64,000 bases of DNA from an uncultured Bacteroides sp. (lineage in GTDB: Bacteria > Bacteroidota > Bacteroidia > Bacteroidales > Bacteroidaceae). The stretch lies in the NCBI GenBank assembly GCA_949292025.1, contig CASEYC010000056.1, positions 1-64,000 of the forward strand, read 5' to 3'. How positions within the stretch are numbered: position 1 is the stretch's first letter; each line of letters begins with the position of its first letter. Of the stretch, positions 7,439-16,067 are shown one piece after another. The notes under the pieces were generated by a model. It was not told the DNA's origin, searched no databases, and was given only the letters and a program-made list of their open reading frames with translations. A program made the position numbers and the translations under genes.

Positions 7439-10330
7439 ATGAAAACAAAATTCCTTGCCAGTGCCGCCCTTGTGCTTTGCGCCTGCGTGGCTTGCACGCC
7501 CGAGCGGCTGGCCAATGTAGACTATGTGGATCCCTTCGTCGGGACAGGCTTCCACGGACACACCTATCCGGGAGCGACGGTGCCCCACGGCGCCGTGCAA
7601 CTCAGCCCCGACACACGCGCCGGAAACTGGGATGCCTGTGCGGGCTACCACTACGGCGACCAGACTTTGAAAGGCTTCTCGCACACCCATCTGAGCGGAA
7701 CGGGCTGCATCGACCTGGGCGACCTGTTGTTCCGCCCCACTGCACAACAAGTGGACTTTGAGGCCGATTCCTTGTATCGTGCTGCCGCCTTCTCCCATCA
7801 GGACGAGGAAGCGGAAGCAGGTTACTATGCCGTGACGCTGGCCGACGAGAAAATCAAGGCCGAACTGACCGCCACCACCCATGCAGGCGTACACCGCTAC
7901 ACCTTTCCCACGGACGGTGAGGCGAATATCATCGTGGACTGGACACACCTGCTGGACAATGAACACATTTATGAAGCCGAACTGACACAGACCTCGGACA
8001 ACGAGCTGACCGGCATGCGCCGCACCCGGGGCTGGACGGACAACCAATACGTGTATTTCGCCGCCCAATTCTCCAAGCCGTTCCACGCGGTGGAACTGGG
8101 CGAAGAAGGAAGGATAGCCGTGCTCTCCTTCGACAATGCCGACGGCCAACCCGTTGTGGCCAAGGTGGGCCTCTCCATCGTGAGCGTGGACAATGCCCGC
8201 CAGAACCTGGAAGCCGAGGTGAAGGACTTCGACTTTGACGCCGTGCGTGCCGCCGCCCGCAACCAATGGGAACAGGCGCTCGACGTCATCCACGTGGAGG
8301 GAGGCACCCCGGACGAGCTGGCCAACTTCTACACGGCCTTGTACCACGCGCTGGTCGTGCCCAACACGGTGAGCGACGTCAACGGACAGTATCGCCGCCA
8401 CAACATGGAGATTGGCCAGTTGCCCGCCGGGCAGACACGCTACTCTACGTTCTCCTTGTGGGACACCTTCCGCGCCTGGAACCCGCTGATGACCCTGACG
8501 GACACGACGCTGGTCAATGCGATGGTCAACTCTTTCCTCGACATCCATGACGCTTCGGGCGAGCTGCCCATCTGGCCGCTCTCTGCCGGAGAGACGGGCA
8601 CGATGATTGGCTACCACTCCGTCTCCGTCATCGCCGATGCCTACCTGAAGGGCATCCGGGGCTTCGATGCCGCCAAGGCGCTGGACGCCATGGTGGTTTC
8701 TGCCGAAAAGAACGAGAAAGGAGCCGACTACTACGTGAAGAACGGTTTCATCCCCGCCAACATCAAGAAGGAGTCTATCTCCTGCCTGCTGGAGTTCGCC
8801 TACGACGACTGGTGCATCGCCCAGATGGCCAAGGCCATGGGACGGGACGATGTGTATGCCACCTTCATCGAACGCTCGCAGAACTACATCAACGTCTTCG
8901 ACGGCTCCACCCGCTTCTTCCGCCCCAAGCGCGAGGACGGCAACTGGGAGACGCCCTTCAATCCCCTCGAAGTGGGCCGCGCCTATACCGAGGCCACAGC
9001 CTGGCAATACCGTTTCTTCGTGCCGCACGACATGAACGGCATGATGCAACTCTTCGGCGGGATGCCCCAGTTCACGGCCGACCTGGATTCCATCTTCACC
9101 GTGACCTCGCAGATTGACGGCGACCTGGTGGACATCACGGGCCTGATAGGGCAATACGTGCACGGCAACGAGCCGAGCCACCACATCGCCTACCTGTACA
9201 ACTACGTGGGCCAGCCCTGGAAGACGCAAGCAATGACACGCCGCCTGCTGGACGAGATGTACCAGCCCACGCCCGAAGGCATCATCGGCAACGAGGACTG
9301 CGGGCAGATGTCAGCCTGGTACATCCTCTCCGCCCTGGGCTTCTATTCCGTTTGTCCGGGCACGGGCGAGTTTGCCCTGACCACCCCGCTCTTCGAGAAG
9401 GCGGTGCTGACCCTGGCCAACGGCAAGCAACTGACCATCACGGCCAACAATCCCCGCAAGAACATCTATATAGACCGGGTGGAACTGAACGGCCAGGCCA
9501 TAGACGCCAACTACATCACCTACGACCAACTGATGGGGGGCGGCGAACTACGCTTCACCCTGACGGACCAGCCCAACACGCAACGCGGCACGTCCGCCGA
9601 GGCTGCCCCGTATTCATACACGAACGAGGCCACCGTCTCCATCCCCTACGTGGACAAAGACCTGAACCTCTTCCTGGACAAAGTGAGCGTGACGCTGGCC
9701 ACCACGACCGCCGGGGCGCAAATCCACTACACCCTGGACGGCACCGAACCGACAGAAGAATCGCCCGTCTATGCCCAGCCCATCGAACTGGACAAGACCA
9801 CGCTGCTGAAGGCCAAAGGCTTCAAGGACGGATTCCGCCCCAGCCGCACGCTCTCCATCGAGGCCACAAAGGCGAAGCTGAAGCCTGCCCTGTCCGTACA
9901 GCCCAAGCAGAACGGCACGTCCTACCAGTATTATGAAGGACTGTACCAATGCGTGGCCGACATCGCCAAGACCCGTATGCTGGAGCAAGGCACCCTGCCC
10001 GAACCGTCCATCAAGGGCGCGAAGCAGGCAGACCACTTTGCCTTCATCTTCACGGGCTACATCAACGTGCCGGAAGACGGCGTCTATACGTTCATGACCC
10101 GCTCGGACGACGGCAGCGTGCTCTACATCGACAACACCTTGGTGGTGAACAACGACGGCTCGCACGCCGCCATCCCCGCCACGGGCATGGTGGCCCTACA
10201 AAAAGGCTTCCACAGCTACAAGCTGATGTACATCGAGGACTACGAAGGCGAGCACCTCAGCTGGGCCTGGCAGTTGCCCTCGGCTTCGGAGCTGGAGCAA
10301 ATTCCCGCCTCGGCCTTGTTCGTGAAATAA
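7439..10330 (+). CDS. GH92 alpha-mannosidase with chitobiase-like and PA14 modules
   Basis: 963 residues; likely lipoprotein (Cys at 14-19 in the signal region). Residues about 25-720 are a GH92 domain: early YVDPFVGTG, then GNEPSHH around Glu578 and GNEDCGQMSAWY around 619, the two signature blocks of this calcium-dependent exo-alpha-mannosidase family. A small beta domain of the chitobiase C-terminal type follows (about 745-800, IHYTLDGTEP), then a PA14-like module (about 820-963) containing SDDGSVLYID. GH92 enzymes remove alpha-1,2, 1,3, 1,4 or 1,6-linked mannose. Linkage is not decided by the motifs seen. The PA14 module is clearly related to that of the metallophosphoesterase at 18395. 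Confidence 0.93.
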   Translation: MKTKFLASAALVLCACVACTPERLANVDYVDPFVGTGFHGHTYPGATVPHGAVQLSPDTRAGNWDACAGYHYGDQTLKGFSHTHLSGTGCIDLGDLLFRPTAQQVDFEADSLYRAAAFSHQDEEAEAGYYAVTLADEKIKAELTATTHAGVHRYTFPTDGEANIIVDWTHLLDNEHIYEAELTQTSDNELTGMRRTRGWTDNQYVYFAAQFSKPFHAVELGEEGRIAVLSFDNADGQPVVAKVGLSIVSVDNARQNLEAEVKDFDFDAVRAAARNQWEQALDVIHVEGGTPDELANFYTALYHALVVPNTVSDVNGQYRRHNMEIGQLPAGQTRYSTFSLWDTFRAWNPLMTLTDTTLVNAMVNSFLDIHDASGELPIWPLSAGETGTMIGYHSVSVIADAYLKGIRGFDAAKALDAMVVSAEKNEKGADYYVKNGFIPANIKKESISCLLEFAYDDWCIAQMAKAMGRDDVYATFIERSQNYINVFDGSTRFFRPKREDGNWETPFNPLEVGRAYTEATAWQYRFFVPHDMNGMMQLFGGMPQFTADLDSIFTVTSQIDGDLVDITGLIGQYVHGNEPSHHIAYLYNYVGQPWKTQAMTRRLLDEMYQPTPEGIIGNEDCGQMSAWYILSALGFYSVCPGTGEFALTTPLFEKAVLTLANGKQLTITANNPRKNIYIDRVELNGQAIDANYITYDQLMGGGELRFTLTDQPNTQRGTSAEAAPYSYTNEATVSIPYVDKDLNLFLDKVSVTLATTTAGAQIHYTLDGTEPTEESPVYAQPIELDKTTLLKAKGFKDGFRPSRTLSIEATKAKLKPALSVQPKQNGTSYQYYEGLYQCVADIAKTRMLEQGTLPEPSIKGAKQADHFAFIFTGYINVPEDGVYTFMTRSDDGSVLYIDNTLVVNNDGSHAAIPATGMVALQKGFHSYKLMYIEDYEGEHLSWAWQLPSASELEQIPASALFVK

Positions 10331-10375
10331 AGAATGGATTAACTTTGCAAACCCTAACACATAAACTGAGTAGAT

Positions 10376-11245
10376 ATGAAGAAGATTGCTTTATTGCTTT
10401 TGCCGCTCCTGGCCGCCGCGTGCGGACAGGGCGGGCAGCAGGCCGCCACGCAGACGGACGAGCCTGTCAACGTGATGACGTTCAACATCCGCTACGACAA
10501 CCCGGAAGACAGCCTGAACAACTGGAACTACCGCAAGGACCGCGCCGCCAGGGCTATCCGGTTCTATGGAGCGGACATCGTGGGCACGCAGGAAGTGCTG
10601 CACAACCAACTGGAAGACCTGAAACAACGCCTACCGGGCTATGAGGCCATCGGCGTGGGCCGCGAGGACGGCAAGGAAGCCGGCGAATACAGCGCGCTGT
10701 GGTATCGCACAGACCGCTTCAACGCCAAGGAGAGCGGCTGGTTCTGGCTGAGCGAGACGCCCGAAGTGGCAGGCTCGAAAGGCTGGGACGGCGCGTGCGA
10801 ACGCATCGCCACCTGGGCCAAGCTGCAGGACAAGCGGACGGGCAAGGAATACTTCGTGCTGAACACGCACCTGGACCATGTAGGCGTGGCTGCCCGCCGC
10901 GAGGGCGTCAAGCTGGTGCTGGACAAGGTGCAGGAGCTGGGCGGCGACCTGCCGGTCATCGTCACGGGCGACTTCAACGCCGAGCCGGAATCGGACGTCA
11001 TCAAGCAAGTGACCGACACGGCCGACCCCGAACACCTGACCGACGCGCGCACCGTGGCCGCCCTGGTCTACGGACCGGACTGGAGCTTCCACGACTTCGG
11101 CAGCATCCCCTACGAGCACCGCGACCGCATCGACTACATCTTTGTGAAGAACGGCCTCGAAGTCCTGAAGTACGGCATCCTGGCCGAGACCGAGAGCGAT
11201 GCCTATCTGTCTGACCATGCACCGGTGCTGGTGAGCGTGAAGTAA
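10376..11245 (+). CDS. Endonuclease/exonuclease/phosphatase-family lipoprotein
   Basis: 289 residues with lipobox LAAAC (Cys16). The metal-dependent phosphodiesterase fold is intact: Asn37 in MTFNIRY, Glu73 in TQEVL, His165 and Asp167 in NTHLDH, Asp199 and Asn201 in GDFNAE, Asp253 in RIDYIF, and the C-terminal SDHAPV (Asp280, His281). Extracytoplasmic members in Bacteroides PULs are unlikely to be nucleases; relatives include inositol phosphatases and sphingomyelinases. Its place between mannosidases suggests it removes a phosphoryl substituent (for example phosphoethanolamine or phosphomannose), but this is inference. Confidence 0.88.
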   Translation: MKKIALLLLPLLAAACGQGGQQAATQTDEPVNVMTFNIRYDNPEDSLNNWNYRKDRAARAIRFYGADIVGTQEVLHNQLEDLKQRLPGYEAIGVGREDGKEAGEYSALWYRTDRFNAKESGWFWLSETPEVAGSKGWDGACERIATWAKLQDKRTGKEYFVLNTHLDHVGVAARREGVKLVLDKVQELGGDLPVIVTGDFNAEPESDVIKQVTDTADPEHLTDARTVAALVYGPDWSFHDFGSIPYEHRDRIDYIFVKNGLEVLKYGILAETESDAYLSDHAPVLVSVK

Positions 11246-11361
11246 ATAGGAATTTAGTGGCCTTTTGGCCGCAATGCCAAACGTGTAGGGGCGACTCTTG
11301 CGGTCGCCCTTATTTAGGGCGGGGGCAAGCCCCGCCCCTACAACGATAAATTATCATTTAA
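11242..11361. repeat. Intergenic element, copy A (shared flanks, REP core)
   Basis: The left 17 bases (11242-11258) and the right 17 bases (11345-11361) recur, inverted, at 44815-44860. Between them sits a different core that contains the double-hairpin element at 11284-11342. The left flank also recurs at 12525. The element lies between the EEP gene stop and the alkaline phosphatase start. Confidence 0.55.
11284..11342. repeat. REP-like double hairpin
   Basis: TGTAGGGGCG at one end and CGCCCCTACA at the other are perfect inverse complements. Inside are two GC-rich stems (GGGCGAC..GTCGCCC and GGCGGGG..CCCCGCC). This GC-rich layout resembles REP-type elements found in intergenic space of many bacteria. 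Possible mRNA-stability or partial terminator role. Confidence 0.6.
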
Positions 11362-11372
11362 CAACAAAACCT

Positions 11373-12518
11373 ATGAACAGAATAATAAACCGCTGCCTCG
11401 TAGCAGCCCTGGCGCTGGCCCTGATGCCCGGCGCAATGTCGGCACAAGAACGCCGCGACAAAGAACAGACCTACGTACTGGAACATCCGTATGAGGTGAC
11501 CAAGATAACCCCGCCGCAAGGCAAGAAGGTGAAGAACGTCATCCTGATGATAGGCGACGGCATGAGCCTGATGCACGTCTACTCTGCCTGGACGGCCAAC
11601 CGCGGCAAGCTCTTCCTGACTGACAACTGCCAGACCGTGGGACTCTCGAAGACCTACTGCGCCAACCGCCTGATCACCGACTCCGGCGCGGGCGGCACGG
11701 CGATGGCCATCGGCCAGAAGACCAACTACCATGCCGTGGGCGTGGACGTGAACGGCAATCCCCAGCCGTCGCTGATTGACCTGGCCGACGCCAAGGGCCT
11801 GTCCACGGGCATCGCCGTGACGTGCCGCCTGTGGGACGCTACGCCGGCCGACTTCTGCTGCCACAACGCCGACCGCGACGCCGAAGAGGCTATCGTGGCC
11901 GACTACGTAAACAGCCCCGTGCAATACGTCTTCGGCGGAGGCGCCCAGATGTTCCAGAACCGCAAAGACGGCCGCGACCTCATTGCCGAACTGCGCGCCA
12001 AGGGCTACCAGACGCCCAAGACGTGGGAGGAGCTGAGCCAAATCCAGAGCGGAAAGGTCTTCGCCGTGCCCTATCCCAAAGATACGCCCCTGCCCGCCGA
12101 ACGCGGCGACCTGCTGGCCCGAGCCTCGCTGAAAGGCATCGACCTGCTGGACCAGAACGAGAAGGGCTTCTTCATGATGATTGAAGGCTCGCAACTGGAC
12201 GACTACGGCCACTTCAACGACCTGGACCTGCTGATGCAGGAGACGCATGACTTCGACCGCACCGTTGGCGCCATCTTCGAATGGGCGGCACGCGACGGCG
12301 AGACGCTGGTCGTGGTCACTGCAGACCATGAGACGGGCGGACTGACCCTCGTGGGCGGCGACCTGAAGGAAGGCAAGATTGTCGGCAAGTTCTCTACCGG
12401 CGACCACAGCGGCGTGATGGTGCCCGTCTACGCCTTCGGCCCCGGCTCCGAGGAGTTCACCGGAGTCTATGAGAACACGGACATCTTCCATAAGATCAAG
12501 AAGCTGCTCGGGCTGTAA
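11373..12518 (+). CDS. Secreted alkaline phosphatase
   Basis: 381 residues from the ATG at 11373, which follows an A-rich leader and opens a signal peptide ending AMSAQ. The classical alkaline phosphatase metal and nucleophile set is complete: Asp62 in IGDGM, Ser104 in TDSGAGGTAMA, Glu/Asp/His in EGSQLDDYGH, Asp-His in ADHETGG, and a late His in GDHSG. These match Asp51, Ser102, Glu322, Asp327, His331, Asp369, His370 and His412 of the E. coli enzyme in order. It is shorter than E. coli PhoA (about 450 residues). In this locus it would remove terminal phosphate left after the phosphodiesterases act. Confidence 0.92.
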   Translation: MNRIINRCLVAALALALMPGAMSAQERRDKEQTYVLEHPYEVTKITPPQGKKVKNVILMIGDGMSLMHVYSAWTANRGKLFLTDNCQTVGLSKTYCANRLITDSGAGGTAMAIGQKTNYHAVGVDVNGNPQPSLIDLADAKGLSTGIAVTCRLWDATPADFCCHNADRDAEEAIVADYVNSPVQYVFGGGAQMFQNRKDGRDLIAELRAKGYQTPKTWEELSQIQSGKVFAVPYPKDTPLPAERGDLLARASLKGIDLLDQNEKGFFMMIEGSQLDDYGHFNDLDLLMQETHDFDRTVGAIFEWAARDGETLVVVTADHETGGLTLVGGDLKEGKIVGKFSTGDHSGVMVPVYAFGPGSEEFTGVYENTDIFHKIKKLLGL

Positions 12519-12524
12519 ACAGGA

Positions 12525-12660
12525 AGGAATTTAGTTTAGGCGCGGATTACACGGATTTCACGGATTTATTAATTATATAACCCATGGAATCCAACGATTC
12601 AGAATAAAAAATATCCGTGGAATCCGCGTGATCCGCGCCAAAATACACCGACAAATCATC
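12525..12660. repeat. Intergenic palindromic element, copy B
   Basis: Arms of 27 bp at 12539-12565 and 12613-12639 are inverted and match at 24 positions. The left edge 12525-12547 (23 bases) is identical, inverted, to 44832-44854, some 32 kb away. The gap between arms is AT-rich and non-coding. It fills the space between the alkaline phosphatase and trehalase-like genes. Confidence 0.65.
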
Positions 12661-12692
12661 ATTTACTCACCCTCATAAAAACATCATCCTCC

Positions 12693-14297
12693 ATGCTGAA
12701 GCACCTATACCTTACCGCCCTGCTTTGCCTGCTGGCCGCCGTCCGGGTGGACGCGCAGAGCTGCGGCAACGACGAGAAATACCACCTGCCCTACAAGAAC
12801 ACGTACGTCAAGGAGCCCCTGGTGACAGAGAACGAGTACCGCGTGGCCAAGCCCCAAACCATCACGCCCGGGAGCTTCGAGGAAGCCCGGCAAATCCTCC
12901 CCAACCCCATCTGGGCCGGACACCAGAAAGAGATTGAAATGTACTGGCGCGCCTGGGAAATCGCCGTGGGCAACATACGCGCCCCGCAGGAAGGCTCCGG
13001 CTTCGTCTCCAGCTACCTGGACACGGCCTACAACGGCAACATCTTCATGTGGGACTCGTCCTTCATCCTGATGTTCGCCCGCTACGGCGCGCGGTTCTTC
13101 CCCTTCCAGCAGACGCTGGACAACTTCTACGCCAAGCAGCATCCCGACGGATTCATCTGCCGCGAGATCAAGGCCGACGGCGCCGACTGCTTCGAGCGTT
13201 ACGACCCCGTCAGCACCGGGCCCAACCTGATGCCTTGGTGCGAGATGGTCTACTTCCACCAATTCGGCGACACGGAACGCCTGCACAAGATATTCCCCGC
13301 CCTCTGCGCCTACTACAAGTGGCTGCGACTGAACCACACGTGGCGCAACGGCATGTACTGGTCCAGCGGATGGGGCACGGGCATGGACAACATGCCCCGC
13401 GTGCCGGAGGAGTACAGCCCCATCTACAGCCACGGGCACATGATTTGGCTGGACACCAACCTGCAACAGCTCTTCACCGCCAACCTCCTGCTCCAGATGG
13501 GTTTCTACCTGGAGAGGTGGCAAGAGATTGAGGACTTCGAGGACGAGGCCAAGAGGCTGAAGAAGTACATCAGCGAAAACCTCTGGGACGAGGAGACGGG
13601 CTTCCTCTACGACCAATATGCCGACGGCACGCTCTGCACCACGCAGGGCATAGGCGCTTACTGGGCCTTGTACACCGACGTGCTGGACAGCGCGCGGCTG
13701 GACCGCCTGGTGGGCCACCTGGAGGACACCGCCTCCTTCAACCGCCCGGGACGCATCCCCTCATTGGCCGCCAACCACCCCAAATACAAGGCAAACGGCC
13801 GCTACTGGCAGGGCGGCGTCTGGCCGGGGACCAACTACATGGTGATGCGCGGACTCGTGGAGAAGGGCTATCGGGAGCTGGCACGCGAAATCTGCCTGAA
13901 CCACTACGCCGAGGTGCTGGAGGTGTACAAGAACACAGGCACCTTCTGGGAATACTACGCCCCCGAATCCGCCGAACCGGGCTTCATGGCCCGCAAGGAG
14001 TTTGTAGGCTGGGCAGGACTGCCGCCCATCGCGGAGCTGATAGAGTTCATCATCGGCATCCGGGGCGACTACGTGGAGCGCCAGATCGTCTGGGACCTGA
14101 ACCTGACGGAGGAAAACGGCATCGAACGCTACCCCTTCGGCCCCGACGGGATGATTGACCTCAAGGCCGAGGCACGACGCTCGCCCGACGCCGAACCGCG
14201 CATCACGGTCAGCACCAACATCCCCTTCACGCTGGTCGTGCTCTACGGCGACAAGGAGAAGAAGATAGCCGTCGAGCCGGGACGGAACACCTACTAA
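12693..14297 (+). CDS. Secreted trehalase/GH63-like (MGH1-like) glycoside hydrolase
   Basis: 534 residues with a signal peptide ending VDAQ. The (alpha/alpha)6 barrel signature of the GH37/GH63 clan is visible: NIFMWDSSF (putative acid Asp), QGGVWPGTNY and GTFWEYYAPE near the C-terminus (putative base Glu), followed by FVGWAGLPP. Bacterial proteins of this type include trehalases, mannosylglycerate hydrolases and alpha-glucosidases; none of these can be chosen from sequence. Within this PUL an action on an alpha-linked cap of a mannose-rich glycan is plausible. Signal peptide and lack of a lipobox predict the periplasm. Confidence 0.72.
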   Translation: MLKHLYLTALLCLLAAVRVDAQSCGNDEKYHLPYKNTYVKEPLVTENEYRVAKPQTITPGSFEEARQILPNPIWAGHQKEIEMYWRAWEIAVGNIRAPQEGSGFVSSYLDTAYNGNIFMWDSSFILMFARYGARFFPFQQTLDNFYAKQHPDGFICREIKADGADCFERYDPVSTGPNLMPWCEMVYFHQFGDTERLHKIFPALCAYYKWLRLNHTWRNGMYWSSGWGTGMDNMPRVPEEYSPIYSHGHMIWLDTNLQQLFTANLLLQMGFYLERWQEIEDFEDEAKRLKKYISENLWDEETGFLYDQYADGTLCTTQGIGAYWALYTDVLDSARLDRLVGHLEDTASFNRPGRIPSLAANHPKYKANGRYWQGGVWPGTNYMVMRGLVEKGYRELAREICLNHYAEVLEVYKNTGTFWEYYAPESAEPGFMARKEFVGWAGLPPIAELIEFIIGIRGDYVERQIVWDLNLTEENGIERYPFGPDGMIDLKAEARRSPDAEPRITVSTNIPFTLVVLYGDKEKKIAVEPGRNTY

Positions 14298-14324
14298 GCC
14301 ACGCACAGTTTGGTGGAACGCTTT

Positions 14325-14439
14325 CACCTTACTATCTGAAAACGTTTCGGATTACTATCCGAAAATGTCTCGGATTACCATCCGAAAGCGTCTCGGATTA
14401 CTATCCGAAAATGTCTCGGATTACTATCCGAAAACGTTT
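14325..14439. repeat. Five 23-bp tandem repeats with an internal palindrome
   Basis: Units start at 14325 (degenerate), 14348, 14371, 14394 and 14417. The core reads CGGATTACTATCCG, an interrupted palindrome (CGGAT / ATCCG), followed by AAAATGTCT or a close variant. Two units are identical. The array lies between the trehalase-like and GH125 genes and is transcribed if the PUL is one operon. It could form a series of small RNA stems or bind a protein on DNA. Confidence 0.8.
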
Positions 14440-14459
14440 AGGATAAAAATCAGGACATA

Positions 14460-14595
14460 TAGGCGCGGATTACGCGAATTTCACGGAGCTAAGGGTTGTG
14501 AAAACACGGATATCCCGTAATCCTAACGATATATCCGCGAAATCCGCGTAATCCGCGCCAAAAAACAAGACGATGGATAATCATTTAATTTCAAA
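14460..14595. repeat. Intergenic palindromic element, copy D
   Basis: Arms of 26 bp at 14462-14487 and 14534-14559 are inverted and match at 24 positions. The arm begins GGCGCGGATTAC like copy B. The right flank GATAATCATTTAATTT resembles the right flank of copies A and C. Together with the 23-bp array it occupies the whole 315-bp gap between the trehalase-like and GH125 genes. Confidence 0.65.
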
Positions 14596-14612
14596 TACAT
14601 ACATAATAACCC

Positions 14613-16067
14613 ATGAAAGGAACTAACATGTCGCGACGCCGCCTCCTCCAGACGGGAGGGCTCGCCCTGGCCGCCCTGGCCATGCATCCCATAGATTCGC
14701 TCGCCGCTGCTGCGGGCGGGTCGTCGTCCTACAAATCCCTGCGTCCCGCGCCGGACAAGCGGCACTTCACCTCGAAGGCCGTAGAAGCCGTCATTGCCGA
14801 GACCAAGCCGAAGATCAAGGACGAGAAGCTGCGGTGGATGTTCGAGAACTGCTTCCCCAACACGCTGGACACCACCGTGAAGCATACGATGAAGGACGGC
14901 AAGCCGGACACCTTCGTCATCACCGGAGACATCGAAGCCATGTGGCTGCGCGACTCTTCGGCACAGGTGTGGCCCTACCTGCCGCTGATGAAGGACGACG
15001 AGCCGCTGCGCCGCCTCGTGGAGGGCCTCATCCGCCGCCAGGCCGAATGTATCTGCATCGACCCTTACGCCAACGCCTTCAACGACGGTCCCCTGGGCAG
15101 CTACTGGGAGACGGACCACACGCAACACATGGTGAAGGAACTGCACGAGCGCAAGTGGGAAATCGACTCCCTCTGCTACCCCATCCGCCTGGCCCATCGC
15201 TACTGGAAGCTGACGGGCGACACCGCCCCCTTCGACGACCGGTGGCACGAGGCGATGACGCTGGTGATGAAGACCTTCCGGGAGCAGCAGCGCAAGGACG
15301 GGCTGGGCCCGTACAGCTTCCGGCGCGACTGCGACCGCCCCACGGACTCGCAGATCAACAACGGCTGGGGCGCCCCGGTGAAGCCCGTCGGACTGATCGT
15401 CTCGGCTTTCCGCCCGTCGGACGACGCCACGCAATACGGCTTCCTCATCCCCTCCAACATGTTTGCCGTGGTCTCCCTGCGCCAGTTGGCGGAGATGGAG
15501 CAAAAGATTCGCAAAGACGAAGCCTTTGCCTCGGAATGCCAGGCACTCGCCGAAGAGGTGGACGAGGCCATCCGCCGCCATGCCATTGTCAACCATCCCG
15601 TCTGCGGCCGCATCTATGCCTTCGAGGTGGACGGCTACGGCAATGCCCTCTGCATGGACGATGCCAACGTGCCCAGCCTGCTGGCCGCGCCCTATCTGGG
15701 CTACTGCTCCTTCAAGGACACCATCTACCGCAACACCCGCAAGATGATCTGGAGCGACAACAATCCTTACTTCTTCCGCGGCAAGGCGGGCGAAGGCGTG
15801 GGCGGCCCGCACGTGGGACTGAACTACGCCTGGCCCATGAGCCTCATCATGAAAGCCTTTACGACAGACGATACCGACGAAATCCGCACCTGCCTGCGGA
15901 TGCTCCGCGACACGGACGGCGGCACAGGCTTCATGCACGAGTCTTTCAACGTGAACGATGCCAAGGACTTCACCCGCTCGTGGTTCGCGTGGACCAATAC
16001 GCTGTTCGGCGAACTGGTGCTGCACACCGTCCGCGAGTACCCCACCCTTTTGTCACGGCCACTATGA
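14613..16067 (+). CDS. GH125 exo-alpha-1,6-mannosidase
   Basis: 484 residues. The N-terminus has a twin-arginine-like stretch SRRRLLQTGG followed by a hydrophobic segment, so export is likely by Tat or Sec; a second ATG at 14628 would keep this signal. The rest matches GH125: DIEAMWLRDSSAQVWPY, ECICIDPYANAF, KWEIDSLCYP and SYWETDHTQH blocks. Family members are inverting metal-independent exo-alpha-1,6-mannosidases acting on N-glycan and mannan cores. The stop overlaps the next start (ATGA at 16064), so it is translationally coupled to the GH20 gene. Confidence 0.93.
   Translation: MKGTNMSRRRLLQTGGLALAALAMHPIDSLAAAAGGSSSYKSLRPAPDKRHFTSKAVEAVIAETKPKIKDEKLRWMFENCFPNTLDTTVKHTMKDGKPDTFVITGDIEAMWLRDSSAQVWPYLPLMKDDEPLRRLVEGLIRRQAECICIDPYANAFNDGPLGSYWETDHTQHMVKELHERKWEIDSLCYPIRLAHRYWKLTGDTAPFDDRWHEAMTLVMKTFREQQRKDGLGPYSFRRDCDRPTDSQINNGWGAPVKPVGLIVSAFRPSDDATQYGFLIPSNMFAVVSLRQLAEMEQKIRKDEAFASECQALAEEVDEAIRRHAIVNHPVCGRIYAFEVDGYGNALCMDDANVPSLLAAPYLGYCSFKDTIYRNTRKMIWSDNNPYFFRGKAGEGVGGPHVGLNYAWPMSLIMKAFTTDDTDEIRTCLRMLRDTDGGTGFMHESFNVNDAKDFTRSWFAWTNTLFGELVLHTVREYPTLLSRPL

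Noticed and set aside
10376-11245. DNA nuclease role for the EEP-fold protein
   Set aside because: It is an exported lipoprotein within a glycan PUL; glycan phosphoester cleavage is more likely.
14834-16063. Upstream extension of the GH20 frame (410 codons)
   Set aside because: It overlaps GH125 entirely in another frame; the ATG at 16064 gives a lipoprotein signal and a 4-bp overlap.
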